Of a stretch of 64,000 nt of DNA, positions 23,789-35,699 are shown piece by piece. This stretch comes from Aradus depressus. Taxonomy: Eukaryota; Arthropoda; Insecta; Hemiptera; Aradidae. The stretch lies in NCBI GenBank assembly GCA_963662175.1, contig OY759224.1, forward strand, positions 35,535,489 through 35,599,488. The letters are read 5' to 3'. Made by a program: the position numbers and the translations under genes. How positions within the stretch are numbered: position 1 is the stretch's first letter; each line of letters starts with the position of its first letter. The notes beneath the pieces are model-generated. The model saw only the letters and a program-made list of their open reading frames with translations. It ran no database searches and had not been told where the DNA came from.

Positions 23789-25206
23789 GGTGTCCCAGAT
23801 CTTAATAGCCAAACTGTGGGGATCAATTGTACGGTTCGAAAGCAACAACAAATGCCTCTTAGAAATTTTTCAAAAAGGCCTGCCTTCGGAGATATATGAC
23901 ATTTTGTGTTACTCGAACTCTGTCCTCTCTTTCTGTATTAAAACGCAATTAAGCTCAGAAATACTGCAGCTACGACAAAACTGATTACACTATTAGATAC
24001 AGCATTAAATTTCCTATCAGAATGCTATATATTCAATTTTCAGAGTATCTAAAGAATGCGACCAATATCAGTGCAACTATTTGAAAATTTAAAAACTTGA
24101 AATTTTTTAAAATTTTGCACTTTTTCTGGATTTATTTAAGGGGTCCCTACAACATGTAAAATTTCACAAAAACTTCTTCATTTAATGAACTTTGCATTGG
24201 TATTATCAATATTCGAAAATAAAGTAGTGGTTTACTAGAAAATGTTGATTGAATTCTAGAAAACGTGGTTCAAATTGATATGTTTTTCGGGATTGAAGAA
24301 AATGATTTACAACTCATTGGAGAATAAAACAAAAACTTCTTTATTAAAGAAATAAAAGATAAATTACAGCTTGAAAAAAGTTATTTTTAATTTTTAAAAT
24401 CAAGTACATTTTCTGAGAAAAGATGAAAAAAAAAAAGAAATTCATACATTATAATAATGAGTATTATGTTCAGATAAATTGCTCAAATTGTCTGCCATCT
24501 TCTCGAATGCAAAGCTGACATCTTCGATGTACTGAATTCACAGCTCTCAGAGTTGAACGGCGATTTTCTTTAACTTTGTCACAGGCATCTAATATCCTCT
24601 GGTGCAACTGAAGGCGAGTTGCAATTTTAACTGAATAGACGTCCGATTTAAGTGTTCCCCTGAGGAAGAAATCTAATGGTATTAAGTCCGGGCTCCTTGG
24701 TGGCCACCTTTCAGGCCCATACCTTCCTATCCATCTATCCTCATAATTTTGCTCCATCCACAGTCTGACAGCATTTCTGCTATGTGCTGGGCAGCCATCC
24801 ATCTGGAACCATGAGTTCATCCTCAGCGCTAAGGGAACCTCTTCCAGTGCAGTGGGTAGTTCGTGTGGAATGAGCTGTAAAAAGGCGTTAGAATTAAACC
24901 GGTCTGGAATCATAATCGACGGTAGAAGATATTCTTCTAAAATTCCACACCACACGTTCACTTTGAACTGGTGTGGGTTAACATGAGACCATGTGTGTGA
25001 ATTGTGTTGGTTAAATATTCCTTGCCGCGTAAATGTCGACTCGTCTGACCACAGAAAATCGAAGATGTCAGCTTTGCATTCGAGAAGATGGCAGACAATT
25101 TGAGCAATTTATCTGAACATAATACTCATTATTATAATGTATGAATTTCTTTTTTTTTTTCATCTTTTCTCAGAAAATGTACTTGATTTTAAAAATTTAA
25201 AAAAAT
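23786..25206 (-). mobile_element. Truncated Tc1/mariner-like element with inverted duplication
   Basis: It begins at 23786 with cagggtgtcccagatcttaa after TA, which looks like the terminal repeat of a mariner-type element. A non-coding stretch follows, then a minus-strand transposase remnant. The opposite terminus is not found. Instead 25065-25205 is a reverse-complement copy of 24388-24526, that is, the transposase C-terminus and 3-prime flank copied in inverted orientation. The copy cannot encode a complete transposase. Confidence 0.75.
24470..25058 (-). pseudogene. Tc1/mariner superfamily transposase, C-terminal catalytic part
   Basis: A DDE/D-type transposase cuts and joins element ends. 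The minus-strand frame, open upstream of the GTG at 24961, reads FLWSDESTFTRQGIFNQ (first Asp), FQMDGCPAHSRNAVRLWME (second Asp) and RWPPRSPDLIPLDFFL (third acidic region). It ends CQLCIREDGRQFEQFI at 24470. The RW-x-GR and WPPRSPDL-x-PLDFF phrases are typical of a mariner-like group common in insects. The N-terminal DNA-binding domain is missing and is replaced by the inverted duplication at 25065, so the gene is dead. Confidence 0.88.
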
Positions 25207-25649
25207 ATACATATATATGTATATTAGTCAAGAGAATAGACTTCTAACTTACGCACCATCATCTGAGGCAATAATACAGACTGGTTAATATTATGTAACA
25301 GGTACGTTGCCATATACAAAGCAAAAAAGACTTAACTCCAATAAAAAAGGACTCAACTCCAATTCAAGGCGGAGTTGAGTCCTTTTTTGTAAAGAATAAT
25401 TGACCTAGTACAAGGCAAAAAGGACTCATCTCCAAATTAGGTGGAGTTGAGTCCTTTTTGCTTAGGTGAATAACCCTTTTTGAACATAAGTCCTTTTTTC
25501 AAATGAAAATTAATAATATTTCCCGAATTTTCCGAACATTTTCAATTACACCATTAGACGCGCAATGTTAAGAACTATAAGATTATGAAAAAAAACAAAA
25601 ATTGAATTTTTTGGAGATAAGTCCTTCTTGCTTAGGACGGCAGTCTGTA

Positions 25650-26150
25650 AGAACGTGGATGGTATAAGAAAGTCTGTTATGGCCACATCATATATTTTTT
25701 ATAGTTATTCCCTACGACATTCTACTCATTGAGTGACAATTGGCGAATAGTCAAAATACAGTCGAAATTTGATTGGCTGTTCCTCCCAAATATTGTAAAT
25801 TCGGGTCTCATCTGATCAAAGGAGACACAATGAACCCCCCTACCCGATATTCAGCTCACACCCACCCTGGTCTCCTCACAATCACTGCTCAGTTCCCTCC
25901 CAGCTCATAACAATTAGTTCTGCACCTTCTCACTATTTTTCTCTCCAAGACAACTTCATATACGTACATACTTCTCCAGTTATACACCATTCAGTGCAAC
26001 TTTATATACGTATATACTAACCGAAGTTTATTCCTGCATAGCGTTGACAAAGAATTTTTCTTCCTTCAAAGAATTAGTTACGATATACGTTTTTTGGCAG
26101 GGGATCGAGATAAGAGGAAATGTGACTGTGATAAAAAGTGGGAGGTGAAA
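25650..26150. other. No gene seen
   Basis: Unique-looking sequence between E1 and the 87-bp array, with a short direct repeat of tatacgtacatact / tatacgtatatact near 25958-26018. Confidence 0.5.
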
Positions 26151-26169
26151 GCAACAGGTGGGATTCCGG

Positions 26170-27010
26170 CGGGGCACCATGGCAGAAGGGCATGGTGAGA
26201 GGATGGGCCATGTAACCAGCTGGGATATCAAACCTAGGGACCAAGGCTCGAATCCCAACGACATCATGGCCACGGGGCATGGTGGGAGGATGGGCCAAGT
26301 AACCACCTGGGATATCAAACCTAGGGACCAAGGCTCGAATCCCAACGACATCATGGCCACGGGGCATGGTGGGAGGATGGGCCATGTAATCAGCTGGGAT
26401 ATCAAACCTAGGGACCAAGGCTCGAATCCCAACGACATCATGGCCACGGGGCATGGTGGGAGGATGGGCCAAGTAACCAGCTGGGATATCAAACCTAGGG
26501 ACCAAGGCTCGAATCCCAACGACATCATGGCCACGGGGCATGGTGGGAGGATGGGCCAAGTAACCACCTGGGATATCAAACCTAGGGACCAAGGCTCGAA
26601 TCCCAACGACATCATGGCCACGGGGCATGGTGGGAGGATGGGCCATGTAACCAGCTGGGATATCAAACCAAGAGACCAAGGCTCGAATCCCAACGACATC
26701 ATGGCCACGGGGCATGGTGGGAGGATGGGCCATGTAACCAGCTGGGATATCAAACCAAGAGACCAAGGCTCGAATCCCAACGACATCATGGCCACGGGGC
26801 ATGGTAGGAGGATGGGCCATGTAACCAGCTGGGATATCAAACCTAGGGACCAAGGCTCATATCCCAACGACATCATGGCCACGGGGCATGGTGGGAGGAT
26901 GGACCATGTAACCAGCTGGGATATCAAACCTAGGGACCAAGGCTCATATCCCAACGACATCATGGCCACGGGGCATGGTGAGAGGATGGGCCAAGTAACC
27001 AGATAGGATA
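26170..27010. repeat. 87-bp tandem repeat, about 10 copies
   Basis: catggccacggggcatggt recurs every 87 bp (26265, 26352 and so on to 26961), with a diverged first unit near 26178. Units vary at fixed places: gccatg/gccaag, cagctgg/cacctgg, and gctcgaatccc/gctcatatccc. Because 87 is a multiple of three, open frames of 259-345 codons run through it on both strands; these follow from the period, not from selection. The segment aaggctcgaatcccaac resembles a Pol III box B. Confidence 0.97.
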
Positions 27011-28240
27011 TCAAACCAAGGGAACAAGGCCGATTTTGCTTGAAAATTGAAGGACAGGTCCTCATTCTATCTGGAGACAGGAAATTGTTTTAGCCTCAAG
27101 TTCGTTCTTTAAATTTCTTGCGTTATATTTTTATACTTTCCAGTGATTTTGTGAAGTACCGTTCTACTGTTGTAACAATTCAAATGCTTGATTTTCCGAA
27201 AGTAGTCGCGCGAACAATTACACATCAGACCGCGCATCCACTATAGCATCGAACTTACTAGGTTTGTTCTAAAAGGAAAAATGTGTTAACGTGTATTTTG
27301 AAAGTTTTCTTTCGTAAGTTCAAAAGACTGTCAAAAACTTGATACAGTCAGAAAGATAAAGTTAAACTTTTTCTTGAAGAGGCTGACAGAAGGGTTAACC
27401 CAAGGGCGTAGCCAGGGTGGGTTGACCTTCGCAAGAACGAAGAACTGGAGAACTAACGCCTACGATATTGTTTCAGAGAAAACTCTGAAAGAAGGAGGCC
27501 AGGGTGGAGATGGGGAAATGTATTACTGATTATGTATTTGTGCTAGACAGTTAAATGTAACAAAACAATTATTTATATTTTTAAAATACATTTTTATTAC
27601 AGCTCACATCTTAGATACATCTGGATAAACGAACCGCCTCCAAATTCCTGATCTTGCTGAAACTTTAGTACAATGAAATATTGTAACCTTGCAAAAATTC
27701 GAGATCGAGTTTTCATAGGAATTTCACGTTCCAATGTCCACTTAACATGATTTGACCATTTTCGCGATGACAACTGTTTGTGCGCGCTCCAACTCAGCCG
27801 ATAGAACTTGTGCCAGTCCTAGAGCTGGTCCCTAGACCTAATGCACAATGCCAATAGTTTGAAAGATGCCCTGTAGTGCACCATTTTAAAAAATAATTGC
27901 TAAAGATCATTAAACCCGCTATACATGTGTATGTGTGTGTGTCTGTTCGCACGCTTACTTCCGAAATGTTATTCCGATTATTTTTTTCAACCTTTATAAA
28001 AATTCTTGCACGAAGGAAGGAGAAATTAGGCTAACATTTTTGTGGAAAATCGTAATTTCGTTCTAAGCTCTTGAATTAGTTATTTTTCAGTCAGTCATAG
28101 ATATATCAAAACGTTTGTCTTAGCGGTTAAAGTTGAAGGTGATAAGCCGAGTATCCCGCTCACAGGGTTGCTCCGTATCTCGAGAAAAACATCTTCTGTT
28201 GATTAGTAGTAGTAATAAAGTTTTAATTTTTAGTTAGTTA
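27011..28240. other. No gene seen; diverged family B-like pieces
   Basis: About 27600-27760 shares phrases with 61930-62080 (attgtaac, cgagatcgagttttcata, aatttcacgttcca). About 27915-28030 has gtgtgtgtctgttcgcacgc and tgttattccgatta, which look like a further old repeat. No coding support. Confidence 0.45.
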
Positions 28241-28543
28241 TTGTGACTCATGCCCGGGCTGTAACAACTAGGTGATATTGCCTACTAACAGAGCGACGAA
28301 AGATGACACACAGCCCGACTCAACTATGGGAGTCCTAATTTTGCCCCCCACCTAGGGTAGGGTGAACCTTTAACGAGTACCTGTCATTGTACAGTCTCGG
28401 AACCATCGCTTAAGGCTCCCTTAACGCTGGCATACTCAAGATTTTTTCATCTCCCAGATAAAAAAATTTAAGGACCTCTTTGGTATTTCGAACCCGCGAT
28501 CTTGAGCTCAGAAGGCTAGCACGCTACCATAACCAGCCATTCT
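28241..28543 (-). mobile_element. SINE family A copy
   Basis: On the minus strand the head is altered (tggttatggtagcgtgctag), box B reads gggttcgaaatacc, and the 3-prime end is gcatgagtcacaataactaa. The tail is (TAACT)n-like rather than CCTAA. Confidence 0.85.
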
Positions 28544-28954
28544 ATCAAGCCACAAAGGTTGTGAATATCAACCAAATATCCGCTAACTTTACGCATTTGT
28601 TGCGTCTGCCGTCTTTTTGAAGTTGGCTTCGGAAAAACTTTTCATGATACTGATTATACTTTGCAATACTAAAGTCGGGTCTAAGAAATATATTGCTATA
28701 TCACGTGTTGTAACAATAACACACTGCAATGGTGGTTGAGTGGACCAATTAAAGTTAGTCTCTTGTTGGTTTCCCTATCTAGTCTCTGGTCTGGACCCGA
28801 CATCTTTCTCCATCTAGATACACCAGACTTGCGGGACATTTGCCAAAATCATTTCAACTACACGGAACAAACATTCTTCTTCTTTATTCTTACCAATTAA
28901 CCCACTTTTTATATATTACAAATTAAAGAGAAAAGGGGAGATTAGGGGGGACAA

Positions 28955-29275
28955 CAAAAAAAATGTAATAACTGCCAATAGAATGAATGTATCGACACAA
29001 AATTTCATAAGTGAATTCAAAATTCCATAAAGACAACACTTCCTAATTTTCAGCGGAATCGGCAGAAGGGAAGGGGAGATTAAAATCCAAAAACCCAATA
29101 ACTGCCGATGTAATGAACAAGACATGAAATTTCATATTTAAAGTCAAAGCCCTATAAGGACATAACCCGTCCAATTGCAGTGATATCGGCCGAAGGGGTT
29201 CAGGGGAGGGGGCTCAATTCAAAAACCCTAATAACTGCCGATATAATCAATTTTTCGACACAAGATTTAGTATAA
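28955..29275 (+). repeat. Dispersed family B, tandem-like copy
   Basis: The phrases aataactgccgat, aatgaatgtatcgacacaaa and cagcggaatcggcagaag appear, followed by a second round (aataactgccgatgtaatga, gcagtgatatcggccgaag) and a third. This gives repeated family B second halves in direct orientation. Confidence 0.75.
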
Positions 29276-29385
29276 GAATTTATTTAGTAAGTCAACAATG
29301 TAATTTCTCATTTTGTATTTTAAATGTTATTTTAGTCACTGAAGAAAAAGAAGACGGCAATGTTGTCACAAGTAAAATGTGCCCC

Positions 29386-29578
29386 CTTCCGCCAAACGGA
29401 CACCCCCTCCCGTCAATCGGACCCCCCTCCCGTCAATCGGACCCCCCCTCCCGCCAAAAGGACCCCACCTGCCATCAATCAGACCCTCTATCCCGCCAAA
29501 CGGATCCCCCTCCCGCCAAACGGACCCCCCTCCTGTCAATCGGACCCCCCCTCCCGCCAATCGGATCCCCCCTTCTCC
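29386..29578. repeat. 20-21 bp C-rich minisatellite, about 9 copies
   Basis: Units like ccccctcccgtcaatcgga alternate with ccccctcccgccaaacgga. Three overlapping Pro/Arg-rich or Gly-rich open frames are artefacts of the short period. Confidence 0.94.
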
Positions 29579-30415
29579 ATGTGACTTGTACCGCACACCC
29601 ATTTTACACCACTGCCTGAACTCATGAACAGTTTCATTGTATCGATGTTTTGGAAAATAACTGATCTTCACAAACATACATAGTAGATTAACACGCAACA
29701 CCTGACACTAGGCAGCAACCTAACAGGTCTCTTTAACTCAACTATTTGTCCTAATCCTATTACTGCGAAATTTTCAGATATATTCAATAAAATCTTCAGT
29801 CAAATGTGTTAAACAATAACAGAACACTTAAAAAGGAAATGTTTTTGTATTTTTATTCCAATGAAAGAAAAAAGTGAGATGAAATAAAAGGAAATACAGG
29901 CAAATGTTTGTAGGAAGAATAAACAGATTGGAGAATAGACGAAGAAGCGTGGAGAATGGATGAATGCAAGTCGGGAGAAAGAAACACCCCCACGCCTTGT
30001 TCGACGGTGGTCGACCATTTGTCTGCCAGCCTAATGCTGATGACCAACTTGGCATTACCATACCATCTCATGATACTTTTACATTTCAAAAACGAGATGG
30101 TTTTACATTTACATTAGGTACAATTTTTTTTTTTTTTTTGCGACGGTGGTCGTCCCCAGTCTGTCTTACATTGCTTTCTTCCTCTTCCGCTAGGAGCCGA
30201 CAAATCAGTTGAACGTTGAACACTGGGTAGCCTGTCTTCATCTAAAGCTGTCATAGGTCCAGTCTCAGAAATCATCATGTCTTATCAAATCTTAGAACAT
30301 GTTCTGCTGTCTCCATACCTCAGAACAGCTCGGTTGTTATTCACGTTAAAAAAAAGAACATCGAGTTAAAATTTCCGTGACCTGATGACTGAGACAAACA
30401 GTGATCAGGCTGCAC
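29579..30415. other. No gene seen
   Basis: Overlapping short frames near 29809-30089 (-) and 29964-30212 (+) have no motif. A T run is at 30126-30140. Confidence 0.5.
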
Positions 30416-31240
30416 CCATGCAGTGTCAAGGCTTCCGGGATGTGTGTAAAAGTCATTCGGTCATCCGAAGATCATGACTAACGTTTTTGCCATTTCTCAT
30501 CTATCCATCCCTGGACTATGTCCTCGCAACGCTCTGGTCTGGACTGACGGCGCATCTCTTCTTCTAGGGCTAGACGTACCAAGAGGATGTCATCCGAAGT
30601 TTGTAAAACTAGTATGAAAAGTCACAACTTAGTGCGGCAATCCCATGTCTTTCTTTCTCTATAGATGACAAACCATATAAAAAAATTTTAATTGTCAAAA
30701 CCTTTTTTTAAACAGTTTTTGTTACTATCTCATTTTCTATTGGTCGTACGAACAAAAGTGTTCTCATAAAACTAAAAGAGGATACCATTCTTTACAAGAG
30801 GAGCAAATGCGTAATGAAAATGATACTTCGAGTGGATGCGCCTCTCAAACAACCGAAATGCCTATTGTATACGAAGGCGTTGAGTACGAATCACGCTTCT
30901 GATGAGGCTCTCCAATAACTTACCGGAGATAGGAAGGAGACTAATTGGTCTGTAGACCAGCATCCGGGCTCAACATGTTCGCACCTCTAAGCAACAGGGA
31001 CTTTAGTCAGGCATTAAACAGAAAAATCCATCTTGATGATCAGCAATGATTTTACGTCAATGAGATCGGTCCCAGAGAGGCCACTCTTTTGCTTCCCAAC
31101 CACCAAGAACAGATGGATCTTGTCTAAATCAGGCTTCTTCTGTATCCGGGCAGTGCTTCTGATGGTTCGCATGAGTCGGGTCATTCTTTGGCAAGACCAT
31201 ACTCTGGAACATCTACTTTGTCAGAAAGTTGCGTGAAAGA
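30416..31240 (-). pseudogene. Degenerate R1-clade LINE ORF2 fragment
   Basis: On the minus strand, from high to low coordinates: TRLMRTIRSTARIQKKPDLD upstream of the reverse transcriptase; then LLLRGANMLSPDA and, after a frameshift, VYRPISLLPISGKLLESLIR (about 30960-30870), which is the RT motif YRPI-x-LLP-x-x-GK-x-LE. Further on, 30430-30600 aligns base by base with the R1-like copy at 58500-58670 (gtctagccctagaagaagag, cagtccagaccagagcgttg, gacatagtccaggga). The finger, palm and catalytic parts between 30610 and 30860 are missing. It is a dead copy. Confidence 0.8.
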
Positions 31241-32278
31241 CGCCATTCCTGATGGAAGCCACGGAAGTTACCGGTCGAGCCCCCAAGTGTAAATACAATA
31301 CAGTCATCTGACGTTGCCTGGTTCTATAATAAGTTACAAACTGAGGTTGGCTTCAGTCCACTAACTGAAAATATGAGATAACACACAGATAAGCAGAAAT
31401 AAAGCATAAGGTCGTTTTGTATAGACCAACTTATGACTACTAGTTACTGGAATTCCCGCCTCTGCATCTCCTACAGCTCTCCTCAAGGCACTTAACACAT
31501 TTTTGCCACTTATTTCTTTAATATTTCTACATCGATGGGGGAGGGGGGGCAATTACCGCTACTACCCTCTCAATTATAGCCCGGTATCCACCCCATCACT
31601 GAAGTAAAAACTCCATATAGGTATAGTGATTTATTGTTTATTATTTTGAACAGTTAATAAGTTGGAGAATATAAGTTCCTAAGGTTGGTAACTTATTTCC
31701 TTCTAACTTGTTAACAGATGGAGGGGGTTCGAAACGGACTTATCTTGAATGCGCAATAACATCTCGAAATGGACAAATAATGATAAAATCAGTGACTCGT
31801 TTAAAGTCTTTTTACAACTTTTATCGGGGCCGTTAGAGAGAGCTAATGTCGGCTTCCTCATACAGCAAACATTCTCTGCTCTAACCAGATAGGTTGCCTT
31901 TTTTAGGGTACACCCAAAACAGAACCCTGTGTCTGTCTCTTTGTCCATTTCTCTGGAATTTCATTTGAGTTAAAAAGTGGAGGGTTTTCTTTTTATAAAA
32001 TTTACAGAAATATGGCAGAAAAATTATAAACACCATTAAAGTCTTCTTCCCTCTAAGGGCGTAAAAATTTGTAGGTCGCAAAACCAAATATTTTCTTAAA
32101 GAACCGAGTGGGATGTGACATGAAAGTTTATAATAAGTAGATTTAAAATATATTTTTTATTTGTTTCAGAACTTTATACAGATTTGAGTAAAAGATATGA
32201 CATTAAAACTAATTGTGACTAAACCAAAAATAACATTTAAATTATTCATACCAAAACAAACTGAAATAGAAGTAAGTT

Positions 32279-32322
<44 letters not shown>

Positions 32323-32545
32323 TTACTGTTTAATTTGGTTTTTCTTTCTTTTAGGGACTTAACGCCAAGGATTATTAAAAAATTGCTGAATTTGACAGAA
32401 TTTAGTAACTTTTCAATATAATTCCTCTTCCATATTTCAACACTGCTGAGTTCCTCGGGGCCTACCATCTCAGGTTATTTTAGCTGATAGGTAATTAAAT
32501 ATTTAATGTAATTGATTGGTCCATAAGTTTTCTTCAAAAGCGACA
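31241..32545. other. No gene seen; one (AT)n tract
   Basis: Short minus-strand frames at 31361-31552, 31703-31948 and 31881-32087 have no motif. A (TA)n tract lies at 32282-32315. Confidence 0.5.
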
Positions 32546-32551
32546 TCGGCC

Positions 32552-32839
32552 TGGCGTCACAAGACAATCGTCTACTACCAGAGCGCTCTTTCGTCACTCT
32601 GGTTGTCATGAGCCCGACTCTACTGTGGGAGTCCTAAATTTTGCCTACCCTAAATGTTTATTCACCTAGAGTAGGGGTATTTAAACGAGTACCTGACATC
32701 GTACAGGCTCGGGACCATAGCTTTACGTCCCATCCGAAGGACGGCGTACTTAAGTTTATTTTACCTCCCAGATAAAATAAACTAAAGACCTCGGCCGGGT
32801 TTCAAACCAGCACGCTTGCCACTGAGCTTCCGGCGCCCT
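32552..32839 (-). mobile_element. SINE family A copy with deletion in the tRNA head
   Basis: The minus strand starts gggcgccggaagctcagtgg, then jumps from cgtgctgg to tttgaaacccggccgag, so the anticodon-arm region before box B is lost. The body and 3-prime part (gtccttcggatgggacg, gggagtcctaaattttgcct on +) are otherwise recognisable. The distal end near 32552 is diverged. Confidence 0.85.
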
Positions 32840-34125
32840 TTTCAAGTTAGATTTTGATTTATTACAAAATATCTGTTTAAAATACAGATGTAAAAGTCAT
32901 TAATGTTACACCTTTAAGACTAGGGTTGTTGAGTTGGGCCTTGAATATAACAACAAAAAAACACCCTTAAAATGTTATATTATATCTTTTAGGAATTTTA
33001 ATAATTCTCTAATTATTTTTTATTATTGTTCTTTAAAACCCTTGCTAATTCGTTAAAGTCACTCACACATTTGTACCCTCTTCTGTCATGCTTCTTGCTC
33101 TCAAGGAGACTTGTGGAGTACATCTTTCTTCTGTTGGCAGAGGTCTGAGATGACCAAGTTGGTCCTCTTCATACAGTTTAGGTAGCGTTTATGAATGTTC
33201 TAAAATCGATGAAGTTTTCGATCTGATGAGTTATAACCAAAATATCAAACAAGAAAAAAAAAAAAAAAAAATATAATAACAAATAAAAATTATTTGAAAG
33301 CTACGAGAAAAATAAGAATGGCCGCCCACGAGGACAATGGCCGCCCACGAGGACAATTTAACTAACTAAAAACTGATTACAATCCTGTTAATATTATTAC
33401 AGTTTTGAGTATTCGTATTTTTTCCATCAATTATCGGGTAATTTGAAGAAGTAGCTGACAAGTCAGAGCCGGATTTAACCAGCCCATGGTATGACTGCTA
33501 CGTGCCTCCCTCGTAAAGTGCATTCCACAAATTCCTTCTTCTCTTGAACAGGATAGATGCATTTTTGTAGGCTATACTTGTCGTTAGATTTCCTTGTTTC
33601 TTTGTTTGTTTGTGTGTTACTCATGTCAAGGCCTTTAACTAATGCGTATTAAACTATTAACTAACTGTACTAAAGCGGGCTCTGGTGGTTAAAGGCCTTC
33701 AAAGGTCATGTTTTCTCCAAGCAACTCGTCAGCACTTCAACGGAAAGCACACCCTCCATCATTTTCAATAAACTTCACATATAGCATTCTCTTCTGCGCC
33801 CGGTATAAACTCAGGCAGGCCACTTGGGATCTTATCATTTTAAACAGGAGGGGGGGGGGGGGGGGGGGGAGGGGCACATTTAGCCTAAGGCTGGATCGAA
33901 CAGAGGCCAGTTGGCACCTCAACATTTTGAACAGTTTCCGAGATAAGCCGTTGGGAGGGACAGACAGACGGACAACTGAGCCAGTGTACAAGGTTCCGTT
34001 TTACACTTCTGTGCACGGAAACCTGAAAAAGTTGAACTTCACACAAAAACCAAGGCCTTTTCACAATAAAACATAACCATGTCAATTGAAATTCAATACT
34101 CAATAGTTTAGCAATAGAATTGTCA
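32840..34125. other. No gene seen; small duplication and G run
   Basis: ggccgcccacgaggacaat is duplicated in tandem at 33320-33358. Poly-A lies at 33254-33270 and a G run at 33848-33869. The phrase ggagggacagacagacggac at about 33954-33974 is common in old insect repeats. Confidence 0.5.
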
Positions 34126-34127
34126 AG

Positions 34128-34482
34128 AGCAGGAAAAGGCGCCAACTGTAAGAGGCCGAGGAGGAGGGAGCCGAGAGCATTAGTAAAACAGGAAGAGGCG
34201 CCAACTGTAAGAGGCCGAGGAGGAGGGAGCCGAGAGCACTAGTAAAACAGGAAGAGGCGCCAACTGTAAGAGGCCGAGGAGGAGGGAGCCGAGAGCACTA
34301 GTAAAACAGGAAGAGGCGCCAACTGTAAGAGGCCGAGGAGGAGGGAGCCGAGAGCACTAGTAAAACAGGAAGAGGCGCCAACTGTAAGAGGCCGAGGAGG
34401 AGGGAGCCGAGAGCATTAGTAAAACAGGAAGAGGCGCCAACTGTAAGAGGCCGAGGAGGAGGGAGCCGAGAGCATTAGGACC
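34128..34482. repeat. 59-bp tandem repeat, 6 copies
   Basis: gccaactgtaagaggccgag recurs at 34141, 34200, 34259, 34318, 34377 and 34436. The only visible variation is gagcattag versus gagcactag. Purine-rich. Confidence 0.97.
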
Positions 34483-34832
34483 CCCAAAAAAGTTATAGGG
34501 GGGCCTCCATAAGATTCAGTAATAAAAGAACAAGTAGCACAGACAACTCAATAATGAAGAAAAAAAATACCGTAAATAAAATAGATTTCTTCGATGAAAC
34601 CCAATTTTATAACAAAATTACAGATTCCTCGTGAGGTTAAAACCAAACCTTAAAGCAATTGACCTAAATTAACTCAACCGACCCAATTGTATTGATTGAT
34701 GTAACTCGATATCTCGAGCTTATAAATTTCAGAATAATAATTGGGTCGGTTAGGTCAAATTAGGTCGACTACTTCAGGGTTCGAATTCAATCCACCAGAG
34801 TAGTTTGTCATAAAGTAATAATTTTTTTTAAA

Positions 34833-35150
34833 TGCACCGCTAGCTCAGAAATAGCATTAGCGTGCTAGCCTACTGAGCTCAAGATCGCGGGTTCGAAACT
34901 CGGCCGAGGCCTTTAGGTATTTTATCTAGGATGTGAAGAAACCCTTTGGATGAGACGTTAAGGGATGGCCCCGAGCCTGTGAGATTTCAAGAACTCGTTA
35001 AAGACCCCTTGGTAAATAAACCAAGGTAAGCACAATTTAGGACTCTCACAATAGAGTCGGGCTCATGTCCACCAGAGTGACGGAAGAGCGCTCTAGTAGT
35101 AGGCGATATGACCTCGTAGTTAAAGCCCGGGCATGAGTCCCAATAACATA
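34833..35150 (+). mobile_element. SINE family A copy
   Basis: Head gcaccgctagctcagaaat, box B gggttcgaaactcggcc, body gagacgttaagggatgg, 3-prime part gagtcgggctcatgtccacc and gtagttaaagcccgggcat. Box A has mutations, suggesting an older copy. Confidence 0.9.
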
Positions 35151-35369
35151 GCAAAACTCAGGAATATTCTGAGCAGTGCTTGGAGAGATGCTACACAATA
35201 TTTCTCTTAAAAGATATACAGGGAGTTATTATATAATAATTTATGAATTTCCAATAAAAAGTGTTATTATAAGTAATAAAAGTTAAAAAGTATAAATAGG
35301 GCTGCAAAGACCATCTAAATGTGATCATGAAAGTAAATTTATGTTATTTGATTATTCCTTACTAAATTT

Positions 35370-35690
35370 TGTGTAGATAAATTCATTACATCAGCAGTTA
35401 TTCGGATTTTTGAGTTGAGCCTCTCCCAAAATCCCCTCTGCCCTTTTACCGATTTGGGTGAAAATCGGTAAATATTGTTCTAATGGAGTCCTGGTCACAC
35501 ATATAAAATTTCGTATCAATGCGATTCGTATGGGAGTTATCGTGTTCACAGACACACAGACATTTTTTGTTGTGCATATTTGAACTCTGAAGGTCGGAAA
35601 ATATAAAATTTCTTTGAAAACTCTGCATCGAATCGTTGACCGATTACATAACTTCCCCTATACTTTGTATAGTTGGGAAAGTGAAAGTGA
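35370..35690 (-). repeat. Dispersed family B copy, with hairpin head
   Basis: On + it reads the family backwards: cattacatcagcagttatt, gttgagcctctcccaaaatc, gattacataacttcccctat and tactttgtatagttgggaaa. The terminal hairpin at about 35655-35680 is well preserved. Confidence 0.9.
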
Positions 35691-35699
35691 TATATTTCA

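Larger units (their letters stand above)
23260..25643. mobile_element. TIR element E1 with 4-bp target duplication and hairpin arrays
   Basis: Terminal inverted repeats of 32 bp (23260-23291 and 25612-25643) start ctgccgtcctaagcaagaag and differ at one position. The copy is flanked by TCTG at 23256-23259 and 25644-25647. Near both ends the motif aaaaaggactcaactcc recurs in both orientations (about 23470, 23515, 23572, 25320, 25343, 25370, 25424, 25443, 25485), and adjacent copies pair as hairpins. The middle holds an (AT)n tract and a truncated mariner-like copy. No transposase that would obviously mobilise E1 is present, so it is probably non-autonomous. Confidence 0.82.

Noticed and set aside
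26028..27065. Open frames of 345, 282 and 259 codons on both strands
   Set aside because: They follow the 87-bp tandem array; a stop-free unit whose length is a multiple of three keeps frames open. No domain, and both strands are open at once.
29366..29627. Proline/arginine-rich or glycine-rich small proteins
   Set aside because: They are translations of the 20-bp C-rich minisatellite in all frames.
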